Shown: positions 34,787 through 43,896 of the stretch, piece by piece | Position numbering within the stretch: position 1 is the stretch's first letter | How the letters are laid out: each line of letters opens with the position of its first letter | Source of the DNA: Cyclobacterium salsum | GTDB taxonomy: Bacteria; Bacteroidota; Bacteroidia; Cytophagales; Cyclobacteriaceae | Direction of reading: 5' to 3' | Length of the DNA stretch: 64,000 bases | Assembly (NCBI RefSeq): GCF_010119245.1 | Contig: NZ_WNKG01000002.1 | Span: 558,001-622,000, forward strand | Notes under the pieces: model-generated | What the model saw: only the letters and a program-made list of their open reading frames with translations | The model's database searches: none | What the model was told of the DNA's origin: nothing | Made by a program: the position numbers and the translations under genes

Positions 34787-35746
34787 ATGATACTTTCACT
34801 CGTATTGCTTGTAATTGGATTTGTTCTGTTGGTATACGGAGCAGATAAATTGGTGGAATCAGCCTCCAGTATCGCTTCCCGGCTGTCCATTCCCAATATG
34901 GTGATCGGGCTAACGGTGGTGGCCTTTGGTACCTCCGCACCCGAATTGTCAGTAAATGTGATGGCGGCGATGGAGGGATCCGGAGAAATGGTCATGGCCA
35001 ATGTACTTGGCAGCAACATATTCAACGGACTGGTGATTTTGGGAGTTTGCTCGCTTGTTTTTCCACTCACCGTAAAGTCAAATACTACCTGGATAGAGAT
35101 ACCGTTGAGTTTTCTGGCAGCCCTGTTGGTCTGGATCCTGGCCAGTGATCGCTGGTTGGATGGGGGAGAAGTTAATTTGGTAAGCAGAAGCGAAGGGCTG
35201 GTGCTGATATCGTTTTTCGTCATTTTCTTAGTTTATAACGTGATGGTTTCAAAAAACCCCGAAACCCAATCGGAAGAAGTGCCTGTAACTGAAATGAAAG
35301 TGAGCAGTGCTATTTTCTGGTTTGTGCTGGGATTAGCTGGTTTGGTATTCGGAGGACACTTAATCGTGAGCAATGCCATTTTTATTGCCCAGACCTTCGG
35401 ATTATCCGAACGGGTTATCGGATTAACCATCGTCTCTATAGGAACTTCCCTGCCGGAACTCGCCACTTCCCTGGCAGCAGTAAGAAAGAAAAAAGTGGAT
35501 ATTGCGATTGGCAATGTGGTGGGTTCAAATATCTTCAATGTCTTTCTGATACTAGGGCTGTCCTCGACTATTTTCCCGGTAGTGATTCACGATGCGACAT
35601 TTTTAGACATTGTGATGAATTGTGTGGCGGGATTGCTACTATTTTTATTTGTTTTCTCAGGAAAAGGTAGAATGCTCGAAAGGTGGGAAGGAATCACTTT
35701 CCTATTAATCTATGCCGGGTATTTGTATTATTTACTCTTTTTGTAA
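34787..35746 (+). CDS. Calcium/sodium antiporter (CaCA family, YrbG-like)
   Basis: 319 residues with about ten membrane helices in two inverted halves. Each half carries the ion-binding alpha repeat: GTSAPELSVNV with GSNIFNG in the first, GTSLPELATSL with GSNIFNV in the second. The usual length and motifs match bacterial Na+/Ca2+ exchangers, which export Ca2+ across the inner membrane using the sodium or proton gradient. Single gene. Confidence 0.93.
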   Translation: MILSLVLLVIGFVLLVYGADKLVESASSIASRLSIPNMVIGLTVVAFGTSAPELSVNVMAAMEGSGEMVMANVLGSNIFNGLVILGVCSLVFPLTVKSNTTWIEIPLSFLAALLVWILASDRWLDGGEVNLVSRSEGLVLISFFVIFLVYNVMVSKNPETQSEEVPVTEMKVSSAIFWFVLGLAGLVFGGHLIVSNAIFIAQTFGLSERVIGLTIVSIGTSLPELATSLAAVRKKKVDIAIGNVVGSNIFNVFLILGLSSTIFPVVIHDATFLDIVMNCVAGLLLFLFVFSGKGRMLERWEGITFLLIYAGYLYYLLFL

Positions 35747-35771
35747 CGGTTTATCTTATAAATCAAGGGTC

Positions 35772-35802
35772 AAAAAAAAGCTGCCATTTGAGGTGGCAGC
35801 TT
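35772..35802 (-). terminator. Terminator hairpin
   Basis: Perfect 9-bp stem AAGCTGCCA/TGGCAGCTT with eight A residues on its left, so it ends the minus-strand lipoprotein gene at 35818 and may also stop the exchanger transcript. Confidence 0.8.
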
Positions 35803-35817
35803 AGGTTAGTGGGTAGC

Positions 35818-36015
35818 TTATTGAACTACAGCCGGTGAAAGATTCTCCGAATGGGTAGAATCCGCCTGCAGAGGCATTTCCTCCTTGATTTCAGCCTCGG
35901 AGACTTCCTCGATCTGTTCAGTAGGTACAACTAAGGTTTCCTCTGTGGCTTTTTTTCCGCAGGAAAGCAGAAGGCCTGCTGAGCAGACCATCAAGGCTAA
36001 GATGATTGTTTTCAT
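35818..36015 (-). CDS. Small acidic lipoprotein
   Basis: 65 residues from the ATG at 36015. The lipoprotein signal MKTIILALMVCSAGLLLSCG (Cys19) is followed by a disordered, glutamate-rich tail. A longer frame from 36081 would place 22 basic residues before the signal and is rejected. No function can be inferred. Confidence 0.6.
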   Translation of the reverse strand: MKTIILALMVCSAGLLLSCGKKATEETLVVPTEQIEEVSEAEIKEEMPLQADSTHSENLSPAVVQ

Positions 36016-36161
36016 TTGTTTTGTTTTTTTAGCGTCGCTTGGACAAAACAAACGATCTAATTTGCGTGCCAGTTTGTGCATTTTTTATTCTTTGGCAGAA
36101 AATTATTTTTGAAAGAAATTATTCTCATTTATTGTGGTTTGAATTTGTCGGGTAATGAGAA

Positions 36162-36189
36162 AAAAAATGGGACTTATCGCTAAGTCCCA
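36162..36189 (-). terminator. Terminator of the secreted-protein gene
   Basis: Perfect 9-bp stem TGGGACTTA/TAAGTCCCA with TCGC loop and a run of T residues on the minus strand. Confidence 0.82.
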
Positions 36190-36215
36190 CCTGTTCGATT
36201 TACAATAAGTAATTA

Positions 36216-36791
36216 TCAATTATCAAATCGGATGTACTTTTCCCTTCCATTGGCATCCGTTACCATTAAGGTCAACCCATTAACGGGAATGTGTTCAAAT
36301 ACATAATCTTTTCGAAAGCCCCTGGGTTCGTTAATGGTTTCATTCAGCAGGAGCCGGTTGGCATGGTCAAAAAATTTAACAATTGTCCCTGGCTTTTCGA
36401 GGCCTACTACGAGTAGAGATACTTTATGAGGTCCCGCCTGTTTCCCGTAGGCCATCAAGGGAAGAAGTACTTTTTTTCGGTTTTCTATTTCATACGAGTT
36501 GCTTCCCTCATCTCCGATAACGTGCAATACGTAATGGCCTTCATCAAGCCGCGATAAATTAAGCGGGATGATAATCGGTTCTTTTGTCTGGTATTTTTCA
36601 TTATATAACGTTTTTCCACTTTTGTCTGTAAGCCGTAACGTTACCTTTTCCATCGCTGATTTAAAATGGACGCGGACCAACTGGTCTTTTGCTTCAATTC
36701 GGGTGTTTTCTTTCAATTCTTTGAGACCAGGATTTGCCATGGAACCAAAAGATAAAACAAGAAATAAGAATAAGGAAAATGAGGTTTTCAT
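36216..36791 (-). CDS. Secreted beta-sandwich protein of unknown function
   Basis: 191 residues from the ATG at 36791, with a signal peptide ending FGSMANPG. The mature part looks like two small beta-sandwich units (about 25-105 and 110-191), each with a LYNEKYQTKEP- or LLNETINEPRG-like strand pair and a final GREKYIRFDN, the look of extracellular Bacteroidota proteins with a C-terminal strand. No catalytic residues are seen. An upstream start at 36830 is less likely. Confidence 0.55.
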   Translation of the reverse strand: MKTSFSLFLFLVLSFGSMANPGLKELKENTRIEAKDQLVRVHFKSAMEKVTLRLTDKSGKTLYNEKYQTKEPIIIPLNLSRLDEGHYVLHVIGDEGSNSYEIENRKKVLLPLMAYGKQAGPHKVSLLVVGLEKPGTIVKFFDHANRLLLNETINEPRGFRKDYVFEHIPVNGLTLMVTDANGREKYIRFDN

Positions 36792-37257
36792 GATTTTGAC
36801 GGTTAATTGTTTTGGAATATTTACTATCATTTTTGTTGCCTATTTACATGACTAATGGCCAATTACAAGCCAAAAAATCGAAGTACTGAGTATAGGATAC
36901 CCACAGCACCGCATTTAAAAATGGTAGTAGGGGCTTTTGGACCAAAATGATGTCCGCTTATGAAACATATCCCTTGCAGGATGTACGAATAAGAACAAAA
37001 ACGTCCCTTTAGACTACTAAACTGGGAAAAATTCAATTCACAATATTTTTTATAATTATTTGTGATGGTTTCATTTTTGCTAAAAACGATAGGATTGATT
37101 GTTCGATATTGAACAACTCGGTGCACGGATTTGCATCACTAATTTGTCCAAAAAAGGAGAGAATAAGATATCCCTTTCCACAAAAAGAAAAAAATACCAG
37201 AAGCCATATGTTTGACTCCATTTTTGTAATTTACGGGTATTTGGCTAATTTAAGAAC
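36792..37257. other. Divergent intergenic region without a clear gene
   Basis: 466 bp, A+T-rich, between divergent genes, so it must contain both promoters. Two minus-strand frames of 60-90 codons within it show no family resemblance or start context. No repeat shared with the rest of the window was noticed. Confidence 0.4.
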
Positions 37258-37278
37258 ATGATTGGAGTACTAGTACGA

Positions 37279-39654
37279 ATGAAGGTATTGTTAGGGTTAT
37301 TACCGGGTATTTGTTTGCTGTTATGGGCTTGTGATGGTGAGAGCAACCGGGAACATTCTATTCCGGAAACGATCAGCTATAATTTGCATATCAGACCTAT
37401 TTTGTCCGAAAACTGCTTTGCCTGCCACGGCCCGGATGCCAATAAACGGGAAGCTGGGTTACGGCTGGATCGGGAAGAGGATGCGCTTTCTGCTTTGAAA
37501 GAACAACCCGATCGGCATGCCCTGGTACCGGGAAATCCGGATGCCTCGGAAGCCTATCAGCGAATACTTAGTACCGACAAGAATGAACGCATGCCCCCGC
37601 CGCCTTCGAACCTGAGCCTAACGGATAATCAAATCCAGTTGATAAAGAAATGGATTCGCCAGGGTGCGGAATACGAACCTCATTGGGCATTTGTCCCTCC
37701 CAGAAAGGCCGTGTTGCCGGACATAGAATCCAAAGATTGGGTACAAAACGAAGTGGATTATTTTGTTTTGGCAGCCATGGAGGAAGCTGGATTAAATCTC
37801 AATGAACCTGCGGATAAGTCAAGTTTGATCCGAAGGGTCTACTTTGACGTACTTGGCTTGCCCCCGAATGCGGAGGATTTGGATCGATTGGCAGGTAAGG
37901 ATCTGAACCTGGATGCCCTGCTGGATACCTTGTTTGCCAATCCTGCCTATGGGGAAAAAATGGCTGTTCACTGGATGGATTTGTCCCGGTACGCTGACTC
38001 TCATGGGTATCAGGATGATTACTACCGTACCCAATGGCCCTGGAGGGATTGGGTCATTCATGCCTTTAATCAGAATTTGCCCTATGACCGCTTTATTACC
38101 TGGCAATTGGCGGGTGACCTGTTGCCAGAAGCCGGAAAAGAGCAGTTGCTGGCCACCGCCTTTAACCGAAACCACAAGATAACGGAAGAATCCGGTGCGA
38201 TAGATGAAGAATATCGGGTGATGTATGCGGTGGACCGCACCAATACCCTGGGGAAAGCCCTCTTAGGAATGACCCTGGAATGTGCCCAATGCCACGATCA
38301 TAAATACGACCCCATCTCTCAGAAAGAATATTACCAGACCTTTGCGTTTTTTAACACAGTGGCCGAGTGGGGCATTGAGGAAGCAAGTCCGGGGTTTTCT
38401 AAAAAAAGCCCTGCAAAAGTACCGTTAATGGAAATCGGAGAGGAGGATGTAAAAGACATCCTTCATTTTGTTAACCTGCCGGACAGTGCCAGGAGGGTAC
38501 AGGCCTTGCTGGCAAATATGGGGAAAGGGACTAATTATAATTCTCTGCTGGCCGAGGCAGATGTGCTAAAGGTTTCCGTTATGGGCGAGCCCGACAGTGC
38601 CCGACGCACCTTCTTGTTGGATCGGGGAATGTACGATGCACCAAAGGAAGCGGTCGAACCCGGAATTCCGAAGGCGATCCTCCCTTTTCCGGATCATTTG
38701 CCGAAAAATCGACTGGGTTTATCAAAATGGCTTTTTGATTCGGAAAATCCCCTGACTGCCAGGGTATTTGTAAATCGCATTTGGCAGGAACTATTCGGAA
38801 AGGGCCTGGTAGCGACTCCCGGTGATTTTGGTATGCAGGGCAATTTACCTGTAAACCAGCCCTTGCTGGACTGGCTGGCGGTGGATTTTATCGAAAGTGG
38901 TTGGGATGTTCAGGGGCTAATCCGGAAAATAATGCAGTCTGCGACCTACCAGCAGTCTTCGGTGGTTCCTCCTGAAAAATTCGAAAAAGACCCTGGAAAC
39001 CGCCTATTGTCCCGTTTTCCGCGACAGCGGCTCCCTGCGGAAGCAATACGAGATCTGGTCCTGGCCAGCAGCGGGCTCTTACACCGTGAAATTGGCGGGC
39101 CTAGTGTGAAGCCTTACCAACCGGAGGGTTTATGGGAAGCGGCTACCTCGGGTAGGGGCAATCTCTCCAGGTACCTGCAGGATAGTGGAAAATATTTGTA
39201 TCGTAGGGGATTGTATACTTTTATCAAACGAACCGTCCCCCCTCCATCCATGATGATTTTTGATGCCAGCAACCGGGATGCCTGTGAAGTGGAGCGGCTG
39301 CAGACCAATACGCCCTTGCAGGCTCTGGTAATGATGAATGACCCTGTCGTGTTGGAAGCTTCCAGGGTGCTGGCCGAAAAACTGCTGGAAACCGGAAGCC
39401 CCACCCCGAACCTTATCCGGGCTGCCTTTTATCGAATACTAGGCAGAAAGGCCGAAAAAGAAGAGTTCCAAATTCTTCTGGCTAATTACGATTCCTTTTA
39501 TTCAGGATATAGCGAGGAACCGGAGCGAGCTGATACCATGCTTTCGGTAGGGGAGTATCCACGAAAAGACTCCTTGCCGGTAGTGGAAAGGGCTGCCTTG
39601 ATGCAGGTAATTTCATTGATGTATAATTTGGAAGAAACCATTACAAAATCCTGA
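37279..39654 (+). CDS. PSCyt1/DUF1549/DUF1553 (PSD1) cytochrome lipoprotein
   Basis: 791 residues from the ATG at 37279, giving a lipoprotein signal ending LLLWACDG; the start at 37258 adds seven residues. Order: a planctomycete-type cytochrome c domain with haem motif Cys46-x-x-Cys49-His50 (CFACHGPD), DUF1549 (about 125-330) with a second CxxCH in LECAQCHDHKYDP, and DUF1553 (about 440-770). There is no long insert between the domains, so it is on the short side. The function is thought to be an extracytoplasmic redox step in polysaccharide or sugar use. It is paired with the DUF1501 gene 3 bp downstream. Confidence 0.9.
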   Translation: MKVLLGLLPGICLLLWACDGESNREHSIPETISYNLHIRPILSENCFACHGPDANKREAGLRLDREEDALSALKEQPDRHALVPGNPDASEAYQRILSTDKNERMPPPPSNLSLTDNQIQLIKKWIRQGAEYEPHWAFVPPRKAVLPDIESKDWVQNEVDYFVLAAMEEAGLNLNEPADKSSLIRRVYFDVLGLPPNAEDLDRLAGKDLNLDALLDTLFANPAYGEKMAVHWMDLSRYADSHGYQDDYYRTQWPWRDWVIHAFNQNLPYDRFITWQLAGDLLPEAGKEQLLATAFNRNHKITEESGAIDEEYRVMYAVDRTNTLGKALLGMTLECAQCHDHKYDPISQKEYYQTFAFFNTVAEWGIEEASPGFSKKSPAKVPLMEIGEEDVKDILHFVNLPDSARRVQALLANMGKGTNYNSLLAEADVLKVSVMGEPDSARRTFLLDRGMYDAPKEAVEPGIPKAILPFPDHLPKNRLGLSKWLFDSENPLTARVFVNRIWQELFGKGLVATPGDFGMQGNLPVNQPLLDWLAVDFIESGWDVQGLIRKIMQSATYQQSSVVPPEKFEKDPGNRLLSRFPRQRLPAEAIRDLVLASSGLLHREIGGPSVKPYQPEGLWEAATSGRGNLSRYLQDSGKYLYRRGLYTFIKRTVPPPSMMIFDASNRDACEVERLQTNTPLQALVMMNDPVVLEASRVLAEKLLETGSPTPNLIRAAFYRILGRKAEKEEFQILLANYDSFYSGYSEEPERADTMLSVGEYPRKDSLPVVERAALMQVISLMYNLEETITKS

Positions 39655-39657
39655 GGT

Positions 39658-41115
39658 ATGGAAAAGGAAATTTTAGATCATCGTCTACACATCAATCGCA
39701 GGCATTTTCTGTCGAAGTTGAGCCTGGGCCTGGGAAGCGCCGCCCTGGGGTCCTTGATGATTCCGGATCTATTTCGTGGCAATGAGCTTTCAGGAGATGG
39801 TGGCGGGCAACTGGGGATTCCGCATTTTGCTCCCAAGGCGAAGCGCGTCATCTACCTTTTTCAGAACGGTGCACCTTCTCAGTTGGAATCCTTTGATTAC
39901 AAACCTAAACTCCGGGAAATGTGGGGAGAGGAGTTACCGGAATCCATTCGTATGGGGCAGCGTTTGACGGGCATGACTTCTAGCCAGAACTCCTTCCCGC
40001 TGGTGGGTTCCTTCAGTGATTTTCAGCAATATGGAGAGGCCAGGGCCTGGATAAGTGATCTCTTTCCCCACACGGCTGGTATCGTTGATGACATCTGTAT
40101 CATCAAATCCATGCATACTGAAGCCATCAATCACGACCCGGCACTCACCTTCTTTCAGACCGGAGCACAACAGGGCAATCGACCCAGTATGGGTTCCTGG
40201 CTGAGTTACGGACTGGGCAGCGAAAATAGCAACTTACCAGCGTTTACGGTATTGTTATCCAAAGGAAAAGGCAATGGTCAGGGGGTATACTCGAAATTAT
40301 GGAACAATGGGTTTTTGCCGGCTACCCATCAAGGCGTACAATTCAGCAATGGGGAGGATCCGGTACTCTATCTCAACGATCCAAATGGAATGCGCGCTGC
40401 TGAGAGAAGAAAGATGTTAGACCATTTGGCGGCCTTGAATCAAATATCCTTTGAAAAATCGGGGGATCCCGAGATACAGGCCAAAATAGCTCAGTACGAG
40501 ATGGCTTATCGCATGCAGACGGCAGTGCCAGAGGCCACTGACCTCTCCAGGGAGCCGGAGCATGTTTTTGAAATGTACGGAGAGGATAGCCGTAAACCGG
40601 GAACCTTTGCTGCCAATTGCCTTTTGGCAAGAAAATTATCTGAAAGTGGCGTGCGGTTTGTGCAACTTTATCATCAGGGCTGGGACCAGCATGGAAACTT
40701 GCCTTCCGAAATGGCCTTGCAGGCCAAAGATGTGGATCAGCCGTCCGCTGCGCTGGTGAAAGACTTGAAGCAGCGGGGCCTGTTGGACGAGACCCTGGTC
40801 ATCTGGGGGGGAGAATTTGGAAGAACCAATTATTCTCAGGGAAAGTTAACCAAAGAAAATTACGGGCGCGATCATCACCCCAGGTGTTTCAGTATCTGGA
40901 TGGCAGGTGGAGGCGTTAAGCCGGGTATGGTGTACGGAGCCACCGACGAATTTGGATACAACATTACTGAAAACCCCGTACATGTACATGATTTTCAGGC
41001 TACCGTTTTACACCTACTGGGACTCGACCATGAGCGGCTGATTTACAGGCATCTTGGCAGAAAGTTCCGGCTGACCGATGTTTCCGGATCAGTGGTTCCT
41101 GCCCTTTTAACCTGA
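39658..41115 (+). CDS. DUF1501 family protein, Tat-exported
   Basis: 485 residues. The twin-arginine signal [18 protein letters not shown] is followed by an alkaline-phosphatase/sulfatase-superfamily-like fold with [27 protein letters not shown] and the metal-site-like [12 protein letters not shown] and [12 protein letters not shown]1501 proteins almost always follow a PSD1 cytochrome gene, as here, and probably form a periplasmic complex with it. Substrate unknown. Normal length. Confidence 0.9.
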   Translation: MEKEILDHRLHINRRHFLSKLSLGLGSAALGSLMIPDLFRGNELSGDGGGQLGIPHFAPKAKRVIYLFQNGAPSQLESFDYKPKLREMWGEELPESIRMGQRLTGMTSSQNSFPLVGSFSDFQQYGEARAWISDLFPHTAGIVDDICIIKSMHTEAINHDPALTFFQTGAQQGNRPSMGSWLSYGLGSENSNLPAFTVLLSKGKGNGQGVYSKLWNNGFLPATHQGVQFSNGEDPVLYLNDPNGMRAAERRKMLDHLAALNQISFEKSGDPEIQAKIAQYEMAYRMQTAVPEATDLSREPEHVFEMYGEDSRKPGTFAANCLLARKLSESGVRFVQLYHQGWDQHGNLPSEMALQAKDVDQPSAALVKDLKQRGLLDETLVIWGGEFGRTNYSQGKLTKENYGRDHHPRCFSIWMAGGGVKPGMVYGATDEFGYNITENPVHVHDFQATVLHLLGLDHERLIYRHLGRKFRLTDVSGSVVPALLT

Positions 41116-41240
41116 TAGGGATCGGGGTGTTGAACTGGGTACGACGCGAAAAGGGAGATTGAAAATTTGGGATTGAAATCAAAAAGGTGCATTTTTATAC
41201 GCTATGACCATTTTTAATTTTTAGATAACCAAACCAATAT

Positions 41241-42200
41241 ATGAAAGAATTACAGTTCGCTAATGGTGATACCATGCCTGCTTTGGGTTTGGGTACCTGG
41301 AAATCCAAACCAAATGAAGTTTATGAAGCTGTCCTGCATGCATTAAAAGTTGGATACCGGCATATTGACTGTGCCCCCATCTATAAAAATGAGCAAGAAA
41401 TCGGTAATGCCCTTTCCAGGGCTTTTGCAGCGGGCTGGGTTAGCAGAGAGGAGGTCTGGATCACTTCCAAACTGTGGAACGACAGTCACCTTCCGGAAGA
41501 TGTGCTTCCTGCCATGAAGGCCACATTGGCCGACTTGCAACTAGAATACCTGGATTTATACCTGGTGCATTGGCCGGTAGCGATCAAAAAAGGCGTGGAT
41601 TTTCCATCTGCCAAGGAAGATTTTCTGAGTTACGAGGAAGCTCCCCTTTCCAATACCTGGAAGGAAATGGAAACATTGCACCAAAAGGGGCTAACCAGGC
41701 ATATTGGGGTCTCCAATTTCAATACCAGCAAACTGGAAGAAATCAGAGAAGCGGCGAGCAAACAGCCGGAACTAAATCAAGTGGAATTGCACCCCTACCT
41801 TCCCCAAAATGAGTTGAAAGGCTATTGCGAAGAACATTCCATCCTGATGACCGGGTACGGTCCCTTGGGTGCTGCATACCGGGTAGCAAATAACGAAGTG
41901 GATTTCCCCCTTTTGTTGGAGGATAAAACTTTAAACCGAATTGGCAGCAAGCACGGAACCTCCGCCGCACAGGTGGCGTTAGCCTGGGCGATGGAGCGAA
42001 ATACCTCAGTAGTACCAAAATCGGTCAATCCGCAACGAATTGAGGAAAATATTAATGCTGCCAAATTGCATTTGGATGCGGAGGACATGTCCCTTTTAAA
42101 TAAGTTGGAGGGACCCTACCGCTATACACCCGGGCCTGCCTGGGTGGGAAATGGTAGTCCGTATACCTATGCCGACCTCTGGCAAGAATTTATTAATTGA
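41241..42200 (+). CDS. Aldo/keto reductase (first of tandem pair)
   Basis: 319 residues of the AKR superfamily TIM barrel. Catalytic tetrad at Asp43, Tyr48, Lys77 and His110 (HIDCAPIYKNE, TSKLW, LVHWP). The C-terminal NADP-binding region has SVVPKSVNPQRIEEN. It reduces sugar aldehydes or other carbonyls with NADPH in the cytoplasm. Only 27 bp separate it from a same-length paralogue at 42228, so the pair arose by tandem duplication and is co-transcribed. Substrate unknown; the context favours sugars. Confidence 0.92.
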   Translation: MKELQFANGDTMPALGLGTWKSKPNEVYEAVLHALKVGYRHIDCAPIYKNEQEIGNALSRAFAAGWVSREEVWITSKLWNDSHLPEDVLPAMKATLADLQLEYLDLYLVHWPVAIKKGVDFPSAKEDFLSYEEAPLSNTWKEMETLHQKGLTRHIGVSNFNTSKLEEIREAASKQPELNQVELHPYLPQNELKGYCEEHSILMTGYGPLGAAYRVANNEVDFPLLLEDKTLNRIGSKHGTSAAQVALAWAMERNTSVVPKSVNPQRIEENINAAKLHLDAEDMSLLNKLEGPYRYTPGPAWVGNGSPYTYADLWQEFIN

Positions 42201-42227
42201 TTTACAACTACTTTAATACTACAGAAA

Positions 42228-43187
42228 ATGAAGTTCATTACATTTGAAAATAATGATAAGCTGCCCATGTTGGGTCTGGGGACCTGGAAGTCCGCTCCCG
42301 GTGAAGTATATCAAGCCGTATTATGGGCTTTGGAAGCTGGCTACAGGCACATTGACTGTGCAGCCATCTATCAAAATGAAAAAGAAGTAGGGGATGCATT
42401 GAAGAAAGCTTTTGATGATGGATTGGTCAAAAGAGAGGAGGTCTTTGTGACCTCTAAATTATGGAACAATGCCCACGAGAAAGACCAGGTAAAAGTTGGA
42501 TTGAATAAAACCCTACAAGACCTGCAGTTGGATTACCTGGACCTTTACCTCATCCATTGGCCGGTATCCCTTAAGTCTCATGTTATGTTTCCTGAAAAAG
42601 GCGAGGATTTTCTAGACTATTCACAGGTTCCATTATCAGAAACATGGTCAGGAATGGAAGCACTAAAGGCAGAGGGAAAATTAAAGCACATTGGCGTATC
42701 AAATTTTAATCAGGGAAAAATTAAGGAGCTGCTGGATTCTTGTCAGGTAAAACCCGAGATGAATCAGATTGAACTGCATCCCTACCTTCCTCAGAACGAT
42801 TTGGTCAATTATTGCAAAAAAAATGGAATCCATGTGACTGCTTATTCCCCACTGGGATCTGCTGACCGGCCCAAGGCAAGAAAAAAAGAGGACGATCCCA
42901 TCTTGCTGGAGCATCCCTTGTTTAAAGAAATAGCGGATAAGCATGGCGTATCAACTGCGCAGGTGCTGATAGCCTGGTCTCTGCATCGGGATATTGCCGT
43001 GATTCCAAAATCGGCAAATAAAGAAAGAATCAAACAAAATCTGGAAGCGGCGGATATTCGCCTGGATGCGGCGGATATGAAGGCAATTGAAGGGATTTCC
43101 GTTCACCATCGATACATTGATGGTACCTTCTTTACCGAGGTGCCCGGTAGCCCATTTAGCCAATCTGACCTTTGGGATTCTCTCTGA
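42228..43187 (+). CDS. Aldo/keto reductase (second of tandem pair)
   Basis: 319 residues, collinear with the upstream paralogue, with the same tetrad positions Asp43, Tyr48, Lys77 and His110 and the NADP-binding AVIPKSANKERIKQN. The sequences have diverged in the substrate loops (for example SADRPKARKKEDDP against GAAYRVANNEVDFP), suggesting different substrates. It is followed by a terminator hairpin at 43194. Confidence 0.92.
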   Translation: MKFITFENNDKLPMLGLGTWKSAPGEVYQAVLWALEAGYRHIDCAAIYQNEKEVGDALKKAFDDGLVKREEVFVTSKLWNNAHEKDQVKVGLNKTLQDLQLDYLDLYLIHWPVSLKSHVMFPEKGEDFLDYSQVPLSETWSGMEALKAEGKLKHIGVSNFNQGKIKELLDSCQVKPEMNQIELHPYLPQNDLVNYCKKNGIHVTAYSPLGSADRPKARKKEDDPILLEHPLFKEIADKHGVSTAQVLIAWSLHRDIAVIPKSANKERIKQNLEAADIRLDAADMKAIEGISVHHRYIDGTFFTEVPGSPFSQSDLWDSL

Positions 43188-43193
43188 GCTTAG

Positions 43194-43232
43194 TAAACCA
43201 GCCCTGTTTTTAATGCAGGGCCGGTTTATTTT
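43194..43232 (+). terminator. Terminator after the aldo/keto reductase pair
   Basis: Stem TAAACC-x-GCCCTG / CAGGGC-x-GGTTTA with one mismatch, followed by TTTTA. Confidence 0.75.
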
Positions 43233-43379
43233 ACTACCGGATTGTTTTTTTAGTTTATCAAGTGAGTTTATTTTTTTATTGTAGTACATTTGTAATGGAA
43301 ATATGTAAAAAATTCTTTTTTCGATGTAACTTGAGGAAGTTTTGGTTGTAAAAATAATTCATTGCAGTAGGATTCGATT

Positions 43380-43808
43380 ATGAAGTCAGTACACGTTTTA
43401 TTGGTAGAAGATAACGAAGGTGATGTTTTTCTAACGACAGAGGCATTGGAGGATAGTAAATTCGTGGGGGAGATCAGTATTGCCCGGGATGGACAGGAAG
43501 CTTTGGATTATGTCTTTAAAACCAATGGCTTTGAGGACAGAAATACGCCGGACATAATCCTTTTAGATGTTAACCTTCCGAAAAAAAGCGGTCATGAGGT
43601 TCTTGAGGAGCTTAAAGTTCACCCGATCCATAAGCGAATACCGGTAATTATGTTGACCACCTCCTCTTCCAGACGGGATATTGATAGGTGTTATGAAAAT
43701 CATGCCAACTGTTATATAACCAAACCGGTCGAAGTAAACGATTTTTTGGAAGCCATGGCTACGATTGAGCAATTTTGGATGAATATTGCCAGTTTGCCTT
43801 GCGGATAA
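43380..43808 (+). CDS. Stand-alone response regulator receiver (Rcp1-like)
   Basis: 142 residues, a single CheY-like receiver domain. Acidic pocket VEDNEGD, phospho-acceptor Asp in ILLDVNLPKKSG, Thr/Ser switch LTTSSS and conserved Lys in ITKPVEV. The sequence pattern (EDNEGDVFLTTEALE) is that of Rcp1-type regulators partnered with phytochrome-like or PAS histidine kinases. No kinase gene is adjacent, so its partner lies elsewhere. No output domain. Confidence 0.92.
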   Translation: MKSVHVLLVEDNEGDVFLTTEALEDSKFVGEISIARDGQEALDYVFKTNGFEDRNTPDIILLDVNLPKKSGHEVLEELKVHPIHKRIPVIMLTTSSSRRDIDRCYENHANCYITKPVEVNDFLEAMATIEQFWMNIASLPCG

Positions 43809-43896
43809 TTTTATTGTGGTGCCGAAAGGGGAAATTTGGTTTTGTTAATTCAGCGGAGATTGCTAAATTTTGAGATCAAATTTTTCTCAACAAATC

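Noticed and set aside
36863-37221. Two minus-strand frames of 62 and 87 codons in the 466-bp divergent gap
   Set aside because: A+T-rich, no similarity or signal features; more likely promoter DNA.
41743-42088. Overlapping minus-strand frames across the aldo/keto reductase gene
   Set aside because: Antisense to a gene with an intact catalytic tetrad.
43285-43292. TACATTTG, a perfect TAnnTTTG element 87 bp before the receiver gene
   Set aside because: No -33 TTG at a suitable distance and a long leader would result; too weak to list as a promoter.
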